From: Epilithonimonas sp. JDS
GTDB taxonomy: Bacteria; Bacteroidota; Bacteroidia; Flavobacteriales; Weeksellaceae
Length of the DNA stretch: 64,000 bases
Assembly (NCBI RefSeq): GCF_021261315.1
Contig: NZ_JAJSAX010000001.1
Span: 744,001 to 808,000 of the forward strand
Direction of reading: 5' to 3'
Part shown: piece by piece, positions 15,810 to 24,501 of the stretch
How the letters are laid out: the number at the start of each line of letters is the position of its first letter
How positions within the stretch are numbered: position 1 is the stretch's first letter
Made by a program: the position numbers and the translations under genes
Notes under the pieces: generated by a model
What the model was told of the DNA's origin: nothing
Seen by the model: the letters and a program-made list of their open reading frames with translations, nothing else
Database searches by the model: none

Positions 15810-17341
15810 TAAAGAAATTAAGTTTTTTTATAAGTATCATCCTTTTCGGAAGCGCATTTGGACAAAAAGATAAAGAGGTTTTGCAAAAGCAGAATGCCGA
15901 TCTTAAGAAACAGATTTCTACCATCAATGCTTCATTAAACCAGACAAAACAGGAATCCAAACTTTCTATCGCATATCTAAATGCCGTAAATCAGAAACTG
16001 ACTTTGCGTGAAAAAGTTTACAATAATACTCAGAAGGAAAAGAGATTCATTGAAGACGATATTTATACAAGACAGCTGGAAATCAACAAAAACAACCGTG
16101 AGCTGACGGTTTTAAGAAAAAATTACGCTGAGATTCTCGTAAAAGCTTATAAAACAAAAGGTGTTCAGAATAAAGTTACCTTCATCCTTTCTTCCAAAAA
16201 TATGGGCGAAGCGCTAAACAGAATTGAATATTTGAAAAGATATTCTGAATACCAGGACAAAAAAGCTGCGGAAATTTCGAACAAAGCCAATGAAATCAAG
16301 AAAAACATTGCGCTGAAGAAAAAGTACGTTTCGGAAAAAGACAATCTTCTTCTCAATCAGAAAAAGGATCTTGCAACCATAGAAGCCGAAAGAATCCAAA
16401 AACAAAAACTACTGGAGGAATTCAAGAAAAATGAAGCAAAACTGACTGCAGAACTGAGACAAAAACAGACGCAATCCAAGGAGCTTGAGCGCCAGATCAG
16501 AAATATCATTGCTGAAGAAATAAGAATTGCCAAAGCCAAGGAAGAAGCCGAAAGAAAAGCTGAAGCTGAAAGAAAAAGGCTGGCAGAAATTGCAGCAAAA
16601 CGCGAAAAAGACCGAATAGAAGCTGAAAACAGAGCAAAAATCGCAGCTGCAGAAGCTGAAAGAAAAAGAGCTGAACTAGAAGCCAAAAGAGCAAGTGACT
16701 TAGCTGCAAAACGTGCAGAGGAAGAAAGAAAGCTCGCTGAGACCAACAAAACAATCGAGAGAAAAGAGGCCGCTGAAAGAGCAAGTAAGGAAGCCGCAGA
16801 CAGAGCAAGAATAGCCAATGAAAAAGTAGCATCTGCAAAAGCTAATGAGGCAGCCGTGAATAAAACCAATGATGATGCGAAGGATGCAGCCGAGAAAAAA
16901 GTAATGAAAAGTTACGGCGTAGGTTCAACTGTAGGAAATAATTTTGCGGATAACAAAGGCAGAATTGGATTCCCGGTTGAAAAGGGAACTGTGACACACC
17001 GTTTTGGTAGACAGCCGCATCCGGTTTTTAAAAATATTGTAGAAGATAATATCGGAATTAAGATAGCCGTTTCACCAGGCACCAAAGCACGATGTGTATT
17101 TCCTGGAATTGTTTCTAATATTCAGGTTATTAATGGCAGCAGAACTGTAATTGTAAGGCACGGAAGTTTCTTCACGGTTTACTCCAATCTTGCCAGCACA
17201 TTGGTAAAAGCCAATCAGCAAGTCTCCGCCGGAACACTGATTGGAGAAGTTGGCAGCGATTTTGATGGATCTGTTACATTAGATTTCCAGGTTTGGAGCG
17301 GTCAAAATCCAGTTGATCCTTTAGGATGGGTTTCGTATTAA
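15806..17341 (+). CDS. EnvC-like murein hydrolase activator (M23-fold, degenerate)
   Basis: 511 aa. Signal peptide at residues 1-20, then a long coiled coil (about 20-370) rich in Lys/Glu/Ala with repeated A-E-R-K-x-A-E-x patterns, and a C-terminal LytM/M23 domain (about 385-511). The zinc ligands of active M23 peptidases are not present: the H-x-G-x-D motif reads N-I-G-I-K-I and the final H-x-H reads L-D-F. This is the EnvC/NlpD-type activator state, which activates amidases during septum splitting rather than cutting itself. The start ATG overlaps the DUF4292 stop by 4 nt. The Ala/Glu/Lys-biased coiled coil produces long false antisense frames. Confidence 0.9.
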   Translation: MIKKLSFFISIILFGSAFGQKDKEVLQKQNADLKKQISTINASLNQTKQESKLSIAYLNAVNQKLTLREKVYNNTQKEKRFIEDDIYTRQLEINKNNRELTVLRKNYAEILVKAYKTKGVQNKVTFILSSKNMGEALNRIEYLKRYSEYQDKKAAEISNKANEIKKNIALKKKYVSEKDNLLLNQKKDLATIEAERIQKQKLLEEFKKNEAKLTAELRQKQTQSKELERQIRNIIAEEIRIAKAKEEAERKAEAERKRLAEIAAKREKDRIEAENRAKIAAAEAERKRAELEAKRASDLAAKRAEEERKLAETNKTIERKEAAERASKEAADRARIANEKVASAKANEAAVNKTNDDAKDAAEKKVMKSYGVGSTVGNNFADNKGRIGFPVEKGTVTHRFGRQPHPVFKNIVEDNIGIKIAVSPGTKARCVFPGIVSNIQVINGSRTVIVRHGSFFTVYSNLASTLVKANQQVSAGTLIGEVGSDFDGSVTLDFQVWSGQNPVDPLGWVSY

Positions 17342-17371
17342 AAAATAATTTAACTTTGTAAAAAAATCAAG

Positions 17372-17599
17372 ATGACATTATCCACTGTTATATTAAGTAT
17401 TTCTTGGCAGCATATTTTAATTGTAGCCTTGATCTTGCTTTTGTTGTTTGGAGGAAAGAAAATCCCCGAATTAATGAAAGGTTTAGGCTCTGGTATCAAA
17501 GAGTTTAAGGATGCTGTAAAAGAGGAGGACAAGAAAAAAGATCCTACCAATCCTACTTCCACATCCTCCACACCAAATGATCCTAATTCACATTTATAA
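17372..17599 (+). CDS. tatA: Sec-independent protein translocase subunit TatA/E
   Basis: 75 aa. An N-terminal membrane helix ([15 protein letters not shown]) is followed by [18 protein letters not shown], the classic TatA hinge and amphipathic helix, and a charged Pro/Ser/Thr-rich tail. TatA forms the pore of the twin-arginine export pathway for folded proteins. TatC is not in this window. It sits 30 bp after the EnvC-like gene and 9 bp before the DUF4254 gene, so it is probably part of the same transcript. Confidence 0.95.
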   Translation: MTLSTVILSISWQHILIVALILLLLFGGKKIPELMKGLGSGIKEFKDAVKEEDKKKDPTNPTSTSSTPNDPNSHL

Positions 17600-17608
17600 G
17601 AATTATTG

Positions 17609-18223
17609 ATGAGTTTGACAGAAAAATCATGGGAAATCTTTAATCAGTCGGTTAGAGATTATCATATCAATGACGATGTTAATTCACTAGAAAACAATCC
17701 ATTCCAGGCTGATAGTTTGGAATGGATTTTGTATTCAAAGAATTGGATTGATACCGTTCAATGGCATTTGGAAGATATTATTCGTGAAGAAGATATCGAT
17801 CCATCAGAAGCTTTAAAAATTAAAAGAAGAATTGATAAATTAAATCAAAAAAGAACAGATCTGGTAGAACAGATTGATTTTTGGTTTTACAAAAACTTCG
17901 AGAATATTACGGCAGATGCAGATGCAAGAATCAACAGCGAAACTCCGGCTTGGTGCATAGATAGATTTTCTATCCTGTCTTTGAAGATATATCATATGTC
18001 TATTGAAGCTTCTCGTGAAGATGCTTCCGAAGAACATAAATTACAATGCTCACAAAAGTTGAATGTACTTTTGGAACAGAAAAAAGATCTTTCAACAGCC
18101 ATAGATCAGTTGCTTGCTGATATTGAGAACGGTAAAGTTAAGATGAAGCTTTATAAGCAGATGAAGATGTATAACGATGAGAGTCTTAACCCAATCCTGT
18201 ATCAAAAAATGCAGAAAAAATGA
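17609..18223 (+). CDS. DUF4254 family protein
   Basis: 204 aa from ATG 17609 (a TTG one codon upstream is possible). No signal peptide or membrane segment; predicted mostly helical with a charged, Glu/Lys/Asp-rich composition. D-S-L-E-W-I-L-Y-S-K-N-W-I-D-T-V-Q-W-H-L-E-D and I-R-R-I-D-K-L-N-Q-x-R-T-D-L-V-E are the features I associate with DUF4254, a flavobacterial family with no established function that is often found near glycosyltransferases. The Trp/His-rich N-terminal helix hints at a nucleotide or metal pocket, but that is speculation. Overlaps the next gene by 4 nt. Confidence 0.8.
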   Translation: MSLTEKSWEIFNQSVRDYHINDDVNSLENNPFQADSLEWILYSKNWIDTVQWHLEDIIREEDIDPSEALKIKRRIDKLNQKRTDLVEQIDFWFYKNFENITADADARINSETPAWCIDRFSILSLKIYHMSIEASREDASEEHKLQCSQKLNVLLEQKKDLSTAIDQLLADIENGKVKMKLYKQMKMYNDESLNPILYQKMQKK

Positions 18224-18678
18224 AAAGTTTTCATAAACTTTTAGCGATAACAATTATTACAGCCTTTTTAGGATCTTGTTCCACCAACTCAGCAGCGTCG
18301 GAACAGGTACATTCTGATTTGCTTTCGGATACGTATTCTTACCTGTCTCCGGAAGCAATTGTTTATGCGTCTTCAATTTCCAATCTCATTGCTACATTTC
18401 CAAAATTCAGAAATGATGCCGTGAATAGAGAAGTTTCTTCATTAAAAGTCTCGCTTTCCGATTACTTGGGTGCTGTGCGGGATTTCAATCAATCCACAAA
18501 GCATAGATCTCTGGAAGATTTTGAAAAGTATTATAAAAAAATTCAGAAGCTTAGAAAATTTATGGTGCAGGATGATGAGGAAGTTCTGAATAGATATATG
18601 GTTAAAATCAAAACCAATATCAATCTACTGGAAGCGTCTCAATCAAAGACTGAAGATACAGCAATGTCTTCGAACTAA
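18220..18678 (+). CDS. Hypothetical lipoprotein
   Basis: 152 aa with a clear lipoprotein signal: hydrophobic L-A-I-T-I-I-T-A-F-L-G-S-C, lipidated Cys at about residue 20, then a Ser/Ala-rich linker. The remainder is helical and charged, with K-Y-Y-K-K-I-Q-K-L-R-K-F and no recognisable domain. The start ATG overlaps the DUF4254 stop (ATGA), so the two are likely coupled. It is presumably anchored in the outer or inner membrane facing the periplasm. I cannot name a family. Confidence 0.75.
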   Translation: MKSFHKLLAITIITAFLGSCSTNSAASEQVHSDLLSDTYSYLSPEAIVYASSISNLIATFPKFRNDAVNREVSSLKVSLSDYLGAVRDFNQSTKHRSLEDFEKYYKKIQKLRKFMVQDDEEVLNRYMVKIKTNINLLEASQSKTEDTAMSSN

Positions 18679-18698
18679 CTATTACTTCTACTTACTTA

Positions 18699-19295
18699 AT
18701 GTTACAAATACAAGCAGAATCGAATGTTCCCACAGATTTTGGGGAATTCAGAATGATGGCTTTTTCTGAAAATGAAAAAGATTGGATGCCGCATATGGCT
18801 CTCATTGCTAAAGGTACAGATCTCAGCAAACCTGTTAACGTAAGGATTCATTCAGAATGTATTACCGGAGAAGTTTTTCATTCTCAAAAATGCGAATGCG
18901 GACAACAACTGAATTCTGCAATGCAATATATGCAGGAAAATGGTGGGATGATTATTTACCTTAGACAAGAAGGTAGAAATATTGGAATCATTAATAAACT
19001 AAAGGCTTATGCCCTACAGGAAAAAGGTTTTGATACAGTGCAGGCCAACTTGGAGCTAGGACTACCAGCAGATGACCGCAATTTTGACATTGCCATACAG
19101 ATGCTGGAAAAATTAGATGTAAAATCTCTGAATCTAATGACCAATAATCCCGAAAAGATTAAAATCATACAGGAAAGTGGGATTAATTTCAATTCCAGAA
19201 TTCCTTTGCAGATCAAGTCAAATGATTCCAGCGCAGGATATCTCAAAACTAAAAAAGACTTTTTTGGACATCTTTTGGATGATGAAAACGCTTAG
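18699..19295 (+). CDS. ribA: GTP cyclohydrolase II, stand-alone
   Basis: 198 aa, the size of a single-domain RibA. The zinc ligands C54, C65 and C67 lie in H-S-E-C-I-T-G-E-V-F-H-S-Q-K-C-E-C-G, and the catalytic Y-L-R-Q-E-G-R-N-I-G-I loop follows near residues 87-97. T-N-N-P-E-K is the late substrate-binding motif. The enzyme opens GTP to start riboflavin synthesis. Many Bacteroidota fuse RibA to RibB; here it is alone and no other rib gene is near. It lies 20 bp after the lipoprotein gene and ends at a bidirectional terminator shared with the HU gene. Confidence 0.95.
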   Translation: MLQIQAESNVPTDFGEFRMMAFSENEKDWMPHMALIAKGTDLSKPVNVRIHSECITGEVFHSQKCECGQQLNSAMQYMQENGGMIIYLRQEGRNIGIINKLKAYALQEKGFDTVQANLELGLPADDRNFDIAIQMLEKLDVKSLNLMTNNPEKIKIIQESGINFNSRIPLQIKSNDSSAGYLKTKKDFFGHLLDDENA

Positions 19296-19315
19296 TTTTA
19301 AAGAATAATAAAAAC

Positions 19316-19344
19316 AAAAAAACCGTCTTGCGACGGTTTTTTAT
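19316..19344. terminator. Bidirectional Rho-independent terminator
   Basis: AAAAACCGTC (19318-19327), a TTGC loop and GACGGTTTTT (19332-19341), A-rich on one side and T-rich on the other. It serves ribA (+) and the convergent HU gene (-). Confidence 0.88.
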
Positions 19345-19364
19345 TTGAATAAACTCAAATAAGA

Positions 19365-19664
19365 TTATTTTTTCTTTCCTTTAGCAGGACCAGCAACTGC
19401 AGTAGCCAAATCAGCTCCAGCTTTGAATTTAGCAACTGTTTTTGCTTCAATCTGGATTGGTTTTTTAGTTGCAGGGTTGATACCTTGTCTTGCAGCTCTT
19501 TCAGATACTGAGAAAGTACCGAAGCCTACTAGAGATACTTTACCGTCTTTTTTCTTAAGTGTTTCTGTTACGTTAGCAACAAATGATTCCAAAGCTTTTT
19601 TAGCAGCAGCTTTTGTGATTTCTGCATCCTTCGCAATAGCGTCGATTAATTCAGACTTGTTCAT
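19365..19664 (-). CDS. hup: HU family DNA-binding protein
   Basis: 99 aa. M-N-K-S-E-L-I-D-A-I-A-K, then the helical dimer body, G-F-G-T-F-S-V-S-E-R-A-A-R, and G-I-N-P-A-T-K-K-P-I of the DNA-intercalating arm, then K-F-K-A-G: a textbook HU. The C-terminus continues into a short Ala/Lys-rich tail (A-G-P-A-K-G-K-K-K). It is the histone-like nucleoid protein that bends DNA. Single gene, own promoter upstream (TATATTTG box on the - strand) and own terminator. Confidence 0.96.
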   Translation of the reverse strand: MNKSELIDAIAKDAEITKAAAKKALESFVANVTETLKKKDGKVSLVGFGTFSVSERAARQGINPATKKPIQIEAKTVAKFKAGADLATAVAGPAKGKKK

Positions 19665-19696
19665 AATATTTATTAATTAAAGTTATGTTGTTATAG

Positions 19697-19704
19697 CAAA
19701 TATA
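19697..19704 (-). promoter_or_regulatory. -7 promoter box of the HU gene
   Basis: Read on the - strand this is TATATTTG, matching TAnnTTTG. It lies 33 bp upstream of the HU ATG. Confidence 0.5.
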
Positions 19705-20008
19705 AGACAATTTTCATATCGTGCAAATATTTTTATAAAATTTGGCGAACTATGTATGTTTCTTTTTAAAATGATGCATTTTCAACAAATTAAGTATTAA
19801 CGAAAATACACGTTTTTTCGCATTTCGTTTTTAATAATTTACCTTTATCCATCAACAATAGTATCACTTCGTATCAAAATTATGCCAAATTCATAAATTC
19901 ACAAAAAGAAATATAGATTTCAACTGTATTTATAATCAATTTAAATTCCGGAATTACTACACTTTGAAGGAAAAAGAAAATCTTCTTTTCCATTTTTATT
20001 ATTTAGCG

Positions 20009-20016
20009 TAAATTTG
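20009..20016 (+). promoter_or_regulatory. -7 promoter box of panD, very close to the start codon
   Basis: TAAATTTG matches TAnnTTTG. Its last base is only 5 bases before the panD ATG at 20022, so transcription should begin at or within a few bases of the start codon, giving a leaderless or nearly leaderless mRNA. Confidence 0.55.
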
Positions 20017-20021
20017 CAACT

Positions 20022-20372
20022 ATGTTTATCGAAGTTTTTAAATCGAAAATCCACAGGGTTCGTGTGACTGCCTCAGACCTTGATTATATTGGAAGCATCA
20101 CTATTGATGAAGATCTGATCGACGCGGCAGGATTGATCGTTGGCGAGAGAGTTTACATTGTAAACGTCAACAATGGCGAACGTTTTGACACGTACGTTAT
20201 CAAAGGAAAAAGAAAATCCGGAGAAATCTGCTTAAATGGACCAGCTGCAAGGAAAGTACAAAAAGGTGACATCATCATCATCATCGCTTATGCGCAGATG
20301 AGTCAGGAGGAAGCCAAAGATTTCCAGCCAAAAATCGTGTTTCCAGACGAAACGACTAACCTTCTTACATAA
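20022..20372 (+). CDS. panD: Aspartate 1-decarboxylase proenzyme
   Basis: 116 aa. Pyruvoyl-dependent enzyme that makes beta-alanine for pantothenate. The self-cleavage pair G24-S25 is in Y-I-G-S-I-T-I-D, and [10 protein letters not shown] and C-L-N-G-P-A-A-R are the conserved active-site stretches. Length is normal for the family. It is followed 12 bp later by a YbhN-like membrane protein gene, probably co-transcribed. The start codon lies unusually near its promoter box. Confidence 0.96.
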   Translation: MFIEVFKSKIHRVRVTASDLDYIGSITIDEDLIDAAGLIVGERVYIVNVNNGERFDTYVIKGKRKSGEICLNGPAARKVQKGDIIIIIAYAQMSQEEAKDFQPKIVFPDETTNLLT

Positions 20373-20384
20373 TTTCACCATATT

Positions 20385-21407
20385 TTGGAAGAAAAAAAAT
20401 CCCCGGCATTTAAAAATGTAATTACCGTTTTGGTCTCCATCGCAATTGCGGGACTCTTCCTTTGGCTTGCATTACGAGGTTTGGATTTTGACAAGATCAA
20501 AGTTTCATTAAAAAAAGCCAATTATCTTTGGGTAGCTTTTGCAGCGGTTTTCGGAGTTTCGGCTTACATTTTCCGAGCTGTAAGATGGAATCTTCTTTTG
20601 GAGCCAATGGGACATAAAATCTCGGGCAGCAATTCACTTTGGGCCATCTCATTTGGCTATTTGATGAATCTTACAATTCCCAGAAGTGGCGAAGTTGCCC
20701 GTTCAACGGCGCTTTACGGCGTTGAAAAAGTTCCGGTTGACAAGTCTTTTGGAACGATTATTTTGGAACGAGTTGTCGATTTGGTTTGTATGGGAATCTT
20801 CGCATTATTGACTTTGATTTTCAAATATGATGCGCTTTTGGCTTTCTACAAAGCGGCGACTCAACAAAAAAATCAAACGACACCAAAATCAGATTCAAAC
20901 ATAACTTATATTATTTTAGGCTGTGTAGTTTTCATCCTAATATTATTGTTCGTTTTCAGAAAATCATTACAGAAACTTTCTATTTATAATAAAGTTATCG
21001 GTTTCGGAAAAGGGATTTTTGAAGGTTTAAAATCTATTTTGACCTTAGAACAAAAAGGAAAATTCATCCTTTATACCGCAGGAATCTGGATTTGCTATTT
21101 CTTCGCATCTTATCTAGTTTGCTTTGCCTTGCCAGAAACTTCCAATTTCACACCAGCAGACGGCTGTTTCATCTTAGTAGTCGGAACTTTGGGAATGATA
21201 ATCCCAGCAAGTGGAGGAATCGGCGCTTTTAATCTAGCAATGAAATTTGGGTTCACCGCCTTATTCATTTCAATGGGAAAAGACGCTGTAGAAGGCGGAG
21301 AATTGGGACTCGCCTACTCTTTCATCACATTGCCATTGCAAATCATCATTATGCTCGTTATGGGCTTGATTTCGATTCCGATGTTGGCGAGGAATAGGAA
21401 GATTTAG
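20385..21407 (+). CDS. YbhN / lysylphosphatidylglycerol synthase TM-region family protein
   Basis: 340 aa integral inner-membrane protein, about eight hydrophobic segments, of the UPF0104 / YbhN family, named for similarity to the flippase part of MprF. Visible family motifs are R-A-V-R-W near residue 65, N-L-T-I-P-R-S-G-E-V-A-R-S and P-A-S-G-G-I-G-A-F-N. Likely a lipid transporter or flippase; substrate unknown. The start is TTG (20385), 12 bp after panD, and no better start is in frame. Its stop codon overlaps the sbcC stop by 4 nt in tail-to-tail arrangement. Confidence 0.85.
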   Translation: MEEKKSPAFKNVITVLVSIAIAGLFLWLALRGLDFDKIKVSLKKANYLWVAFAAVFGVSAYIFRAVRWNLLLEPMGHKISGSNSLWAISFGYLMNLTIPRSGEVARSTALYGVEKVPVDKSFGTIILERVVDLVCMGIFALLTLIFKYDALLAFYKAATQQKNQTTPKSDSNITYIILGCVVFILILLFVFRKSLQKLSIYNKVIGFGKGIFEGLKSILTLEQKGKFILYTAGIWICYFFASYLVCFALPETSNFTPADGCFILVVGTLGMIIPASGGIGAFNLAMKFGFTALFISMGKDAVEGGELGLAYSFITLPLQIIIMLVMGLISIPMLARNRKI

Positions 21408-24400
21408 CTCAGAATCATTTCAATCTTACTTCCGGTTTCTTCATCTTTTGTAATGTTCAGCGACATTGGGATTTTCTCCTTTAATTCTTCAACGTGCGAA
21501 ATAATTCCGACGATTCGATTTTCCTTTTGAAGATTCATTAAGGTTTCAAAGACCAAATTTACAGATTCCGGGTCTTGCGTTCCAAAACCTTCATCAATAA
21601 AGAAAAAGTTCCTCTCCGATTTCGCCTGCGATTGCACACTTTCCGCCAAAGCCAGCGCCAAACTCAGCGAAACCTGGAAACTTTGTCCGCCCGATAAAGT
21701 CTTCACACTTCGCGTTTTTCCTTCGTTCAGATAATCAATGATTTCAAATTCATTCTTGTCATTGACTTGCAAACTGAGTTGATTTCTAGTCATTCTATAG
21801 AATCTGACATTTGCATTATCACAAAGTTGTTTCAGGTAAATCGACGAAACATATTGCACAAAACCAGCGCCTTTAAAAAGGTTAGAAAGTGTATCAAGAT
21901 TCGCTTTTCTTAGTGACAATTTATTTTGCTCGAGAATCAAATCTTTCTTGGTTTCAAAGCTTTTCTGCAAATCCGAAAGTTGTTTTTCAATAATTGTCAA
22001 TTGCTTTTGTAATTGAGAAATATTTTCCTGAGAAACTAAAAAATCATTCTCTTTTGCCACGAACTCTGATTCATCAAAATTGGACTCTTTCAATTTCAAT
22101 TTTAAAGAATTAATGATTTCTTTCAGCGTATTAAAACTGATTTTAAAATCCTGAATTTCCTTCCGCGACGTTTGAATATCAAAATCCTGAGATAAAATTA
22201 TTTCAACTTCTTCAAGGTTTGTGAATGAGGATTTCGCTAAAATAGATTCAATATTATCAATATTTTCTTTTTCCGATCTTTGAAGTTCTTCAATTTGTTT
22301 TGAAATCTGAACAAGCAAGGTTTCCTTAGAAGCAACTTTCGGGGTTGTCTCCAACAAATCTTTTTGAAATTGTTTGTATTGATTTTCGACCGAACTATTT
22401 TTGATAGATAAATTCTCAGATCCAATCTTGATGTCTGCCGAATTTGCGGTTTCAAAATCTCTAAAATCAAGCACTTTCAAATTTTGCTTTAAATCTGAAA
22501 TAGAAGTTTCCAGACTGATTTTTTTATTTTTAAAATCAACAATCGCCTCTTCAAAACGTTTGGTTTCTTTTTGTTGATTTTCTAAAGTGCTTCGATGTTC
22601 ATCAAGCAATTTCTCTGCAGAGGAAATTTTCTGTTCCAATGCAAAAGCTTCAGTTTTCTGAGTAGAAAATTGAGTTTCATTTTCTTTATCAAATTGATTC
22701 CAAATGAATTGTTCAGAATGTAATTTCAATTTTTTATCAGATTCTGATTTTTGATTTTCCAATTCAATTTTCTGATTTTCCAAAAGCTGTTTCAATTCCA
22801 GAATTTTCTCAATCTGCTTTTCGTCTGTTTTGATTTTCTCAATTAATTCTTCAATATCCAGAAGTTCAGCATTCAAAGTTTTCAATGATCCCGAAACATT
22901 TTCTGAGACCAAAATCTCTGGATGTTCCAGCGAACCACAAAGCGGACAAGGCTTTCCGTCTTCGATGTTCTGAGCAAATTCTGCTAATTTTTGAGACAAT
23001 TCCAAATGACTTTTCTGATTCTGATGATTCAGTTTTTTCTCATTCAAAGCAAGATCTCTGGAAGAGAATTCTTCCTTCCAGTTTTCGGGAAATTCATTCA
23101 GTAAGATTTGCTGTTTCGCAATTTCCTCAGATTTCGAAAGGATATTTTTTTGAAAATTAGACAATTCGGTTAGGTAGTTTTTCCTGATTTGAAACCAGTT
23201 TTCAACTTCCATCAGAATTTTAGTATCCGTTTTCTTCGACTTCAAATCCGAAATTGATTTGGATTCAATATCTATAATTTTTAGAATCTCAATTTCCTTT
23301 TGCTTCGAATCTGAGATGGTTTTTTCGCCTTTCTCAATTCTTTCCAACAACAGATTTTTCTGAGTTTCAAAATCCAAAATCCTTGAAATATTCAACAAAT
23401 CAAACGCTTTTTGTTTGCTGTTTTCCAGTTGATTGAAATCATTTTCTAATGCCGAAATATTTTGTTTTAATTGATTTAAAGTTTCAGAGAGCACATCAAA
23501 TTCTATCTTAGTTGATTCTTGAGTCTTCAAATTTTGATTGATTTCAGAAGACAAACGCTTCTTTTCCGTCAACAACGATTTGAAGTTTCTTTCCGCAGTT
23601 TCAAAAACTTCCAATTGCTGTTCAAGCTTCTGGAATTTTTCATTTTCTGTTTCTTTAATAACAAATTCGGCTTCTTTTATTTTTAGATTATCAAAATCAG
23701 TTTTCAGATTTTTGAGTTTCTGAAAATTTACTTCAAGTTGATTATGAACTTCTTTTTCCTTACCAAAATTAATTTTAGAAAGATTCAGTTCCTCGCTTTT
23801 TTGATTGATAAGCTCTTCTGAAACTTCCTCAAAAGTTCCCAATTTCCCTTCGAGTTCCGCCAATTCATATTTGGTTTCGGAAACTTTTGTAGAGACTTTA
23901 TCCTGCAAATCGTATTTGTGAAGTCCGAAGATTTCCTTCATCATTTGCGTTCGGTCTTTGGCTCCCAATTCCAGAAACTCCTTGAACTGACCTTGCGGAA
24001 TAATAATCGTCCGCTTGAAATTCTCATAACTCAAACCCAGAATTTCAGACGCATTCGTATGTTCTAGTGGAATCCATTCACCATTTTTTTCTTCGTAAAA
24101 ACAAGTGTTGTAAACCTTTACATCATCAAAACGTTTTGCATTTCTCCGAAACTCCCGAACAGCGCGAAACGTTCTATTCTCATAATTCTGAAAATCAAAC
24201 TCGATGAAAGACCGATTGCTACGGAGATTCATCATATTGTAAGCACGACTGTCTTTGCTGTTCATCCTTTCAGTTTCACCATAAAGTGCAAAACTGACAG
24301 CCTCCAAAATTGAGGATTTCCCAGAACCAACGGCCCCAAAAATCCCAAACAGACCAGCTTGAGTCAGTTCCGAAAAGTCAATCGTTTGTCTGGTTTGATA

Positions 24401-24439
24401 GGAATAAAGTCCTTCTATTGTGAGTTTTATTGGAAGCAT
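21404..24439 (-). CDS. sbcC: Exonuclease subunit SbcC (Rad50-like ATPase)
   Basis: 1011 aa. N-terminal Walker A G-A-V-G-S-G-K-S at residues 35-42, then about 700 residues of coiled coil interrupted in the middle by the zinc hook C-P-L-C-G, then the C-terminal ABC signature L-S-G-G-Q and Walker B F-F-I-D-E-G-F-G. This is the ATPase of the SbcCD complex, which with SbcD cuts hairpins and processes DNA ends. It follows sbcD by 62 bp on the same strand. Coding continues to within 4 bp of the opposite gene, so there is no room for a terminator. Confidence 0.96.
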   Translation of the reverse strand: MLPIKLTIEGLYSYQTRQTIDFSELTQAGLFGIFGAVGSGKSSILEAVSFALYGETERMNSKDSRAYNMMNLRSNRSFIEFDFQNYENRTFRAVREFRRNAKRFDDVKVYNTCFYEEKNGEWIPLEHTNASEILGLSYENFKRTIIIPQGQFKEFLELGAKDRTQMMKEIFGLHKYDLQDKVSTKVSETKYELAELEGKLGTFEEVSEELINQKSEELNLSKINFGKEKEVHNQLEVNFQKLKNLKTDFDNLKIKEAEFVIKETENEKFQKLEQQLEVFETAERNFKSLLTEKKRLSSEINQNLKTQESTKIEFDVLSETLNQLKQNISALENDFNQLENSKQKAFDLLNISRILDFETQKNLLLERIEKGEKTISDSKQKEIEILKIIDIESKSISDLKSKKTDTKILMEVENWFQIRKNYLTELSNFQKNILSKSEEIAKQQILLNEFPENWKEEFSSRDLALNEKKLNHQNQKSHLELSQKLAEFAQNIEDGKPCPLCGSLEHPEILVSENVSGSLKTLNAELLDIEELIEKIKTDEKQIEKILELKQLLENQKIELENQKSESDKKLKLHSEQFIWNQFDKENETQFSTQKTEAFALEQKISSAEKLLDEHRSTLENQQKETKRFEEAIVDFKNKKISLETSISDLKQNLKVLDFRDFETANSADIKIGSENLSIKNSSVENQYKQFQKDLLETTPKVASKETLLVQISKQIEELQRSEKENIDNIESILAKSSFTNLEEVEIILSQDFDIQTSRKEIQDFKISFNTLKEIINSLKLKLKESNFDESEFVAKENDFLVSQENISQLQKQLTIIEKQLSDLQKSFETKKDLILEQNKLSLRKANLDTLSNLFKGAGFVQYVSSIYLKQLCDNANVRFYRMTRNQLSLQVNDKNEFEIIDYLNEGKTRSVKTLSGGQSFQVSLSLALALAESVQSQAKSERNFFFIDEGFGTQDPESVNLVFETLMNLQKENRIVGIISHVEELKEKIPMSLNITKDEETGSKIEMILS

Positions 24440-24501
24440 TTTGGTCGTTGGTTGATAATTGCTGGTTGATTGATTTTTGAGTCTTTAAATTTTATCTTTC
24501 T

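Larger units (their letters stand above)
19665..20021. other. 357-bp intergenic region between divergent HU and panD
   Basis: Strongly AT-rich and gene-free. It contains the likely HU promoter near the left end and the likely panD promoter at the right end. In between I see only homopolymer-rich sequence without convincing inverted repeats, RNA structure or reading frames. Confidence 0.6.

Noticed and set aside
16357-16869. 170-aa and 110-aa frames opposite the EnvC-like coiled coil
   Set aside because: Ser/Ala/Leu low-complexity products that mirror the Ala/Glu/Lys coiled-coil codons; the + strand gene is clearly real.
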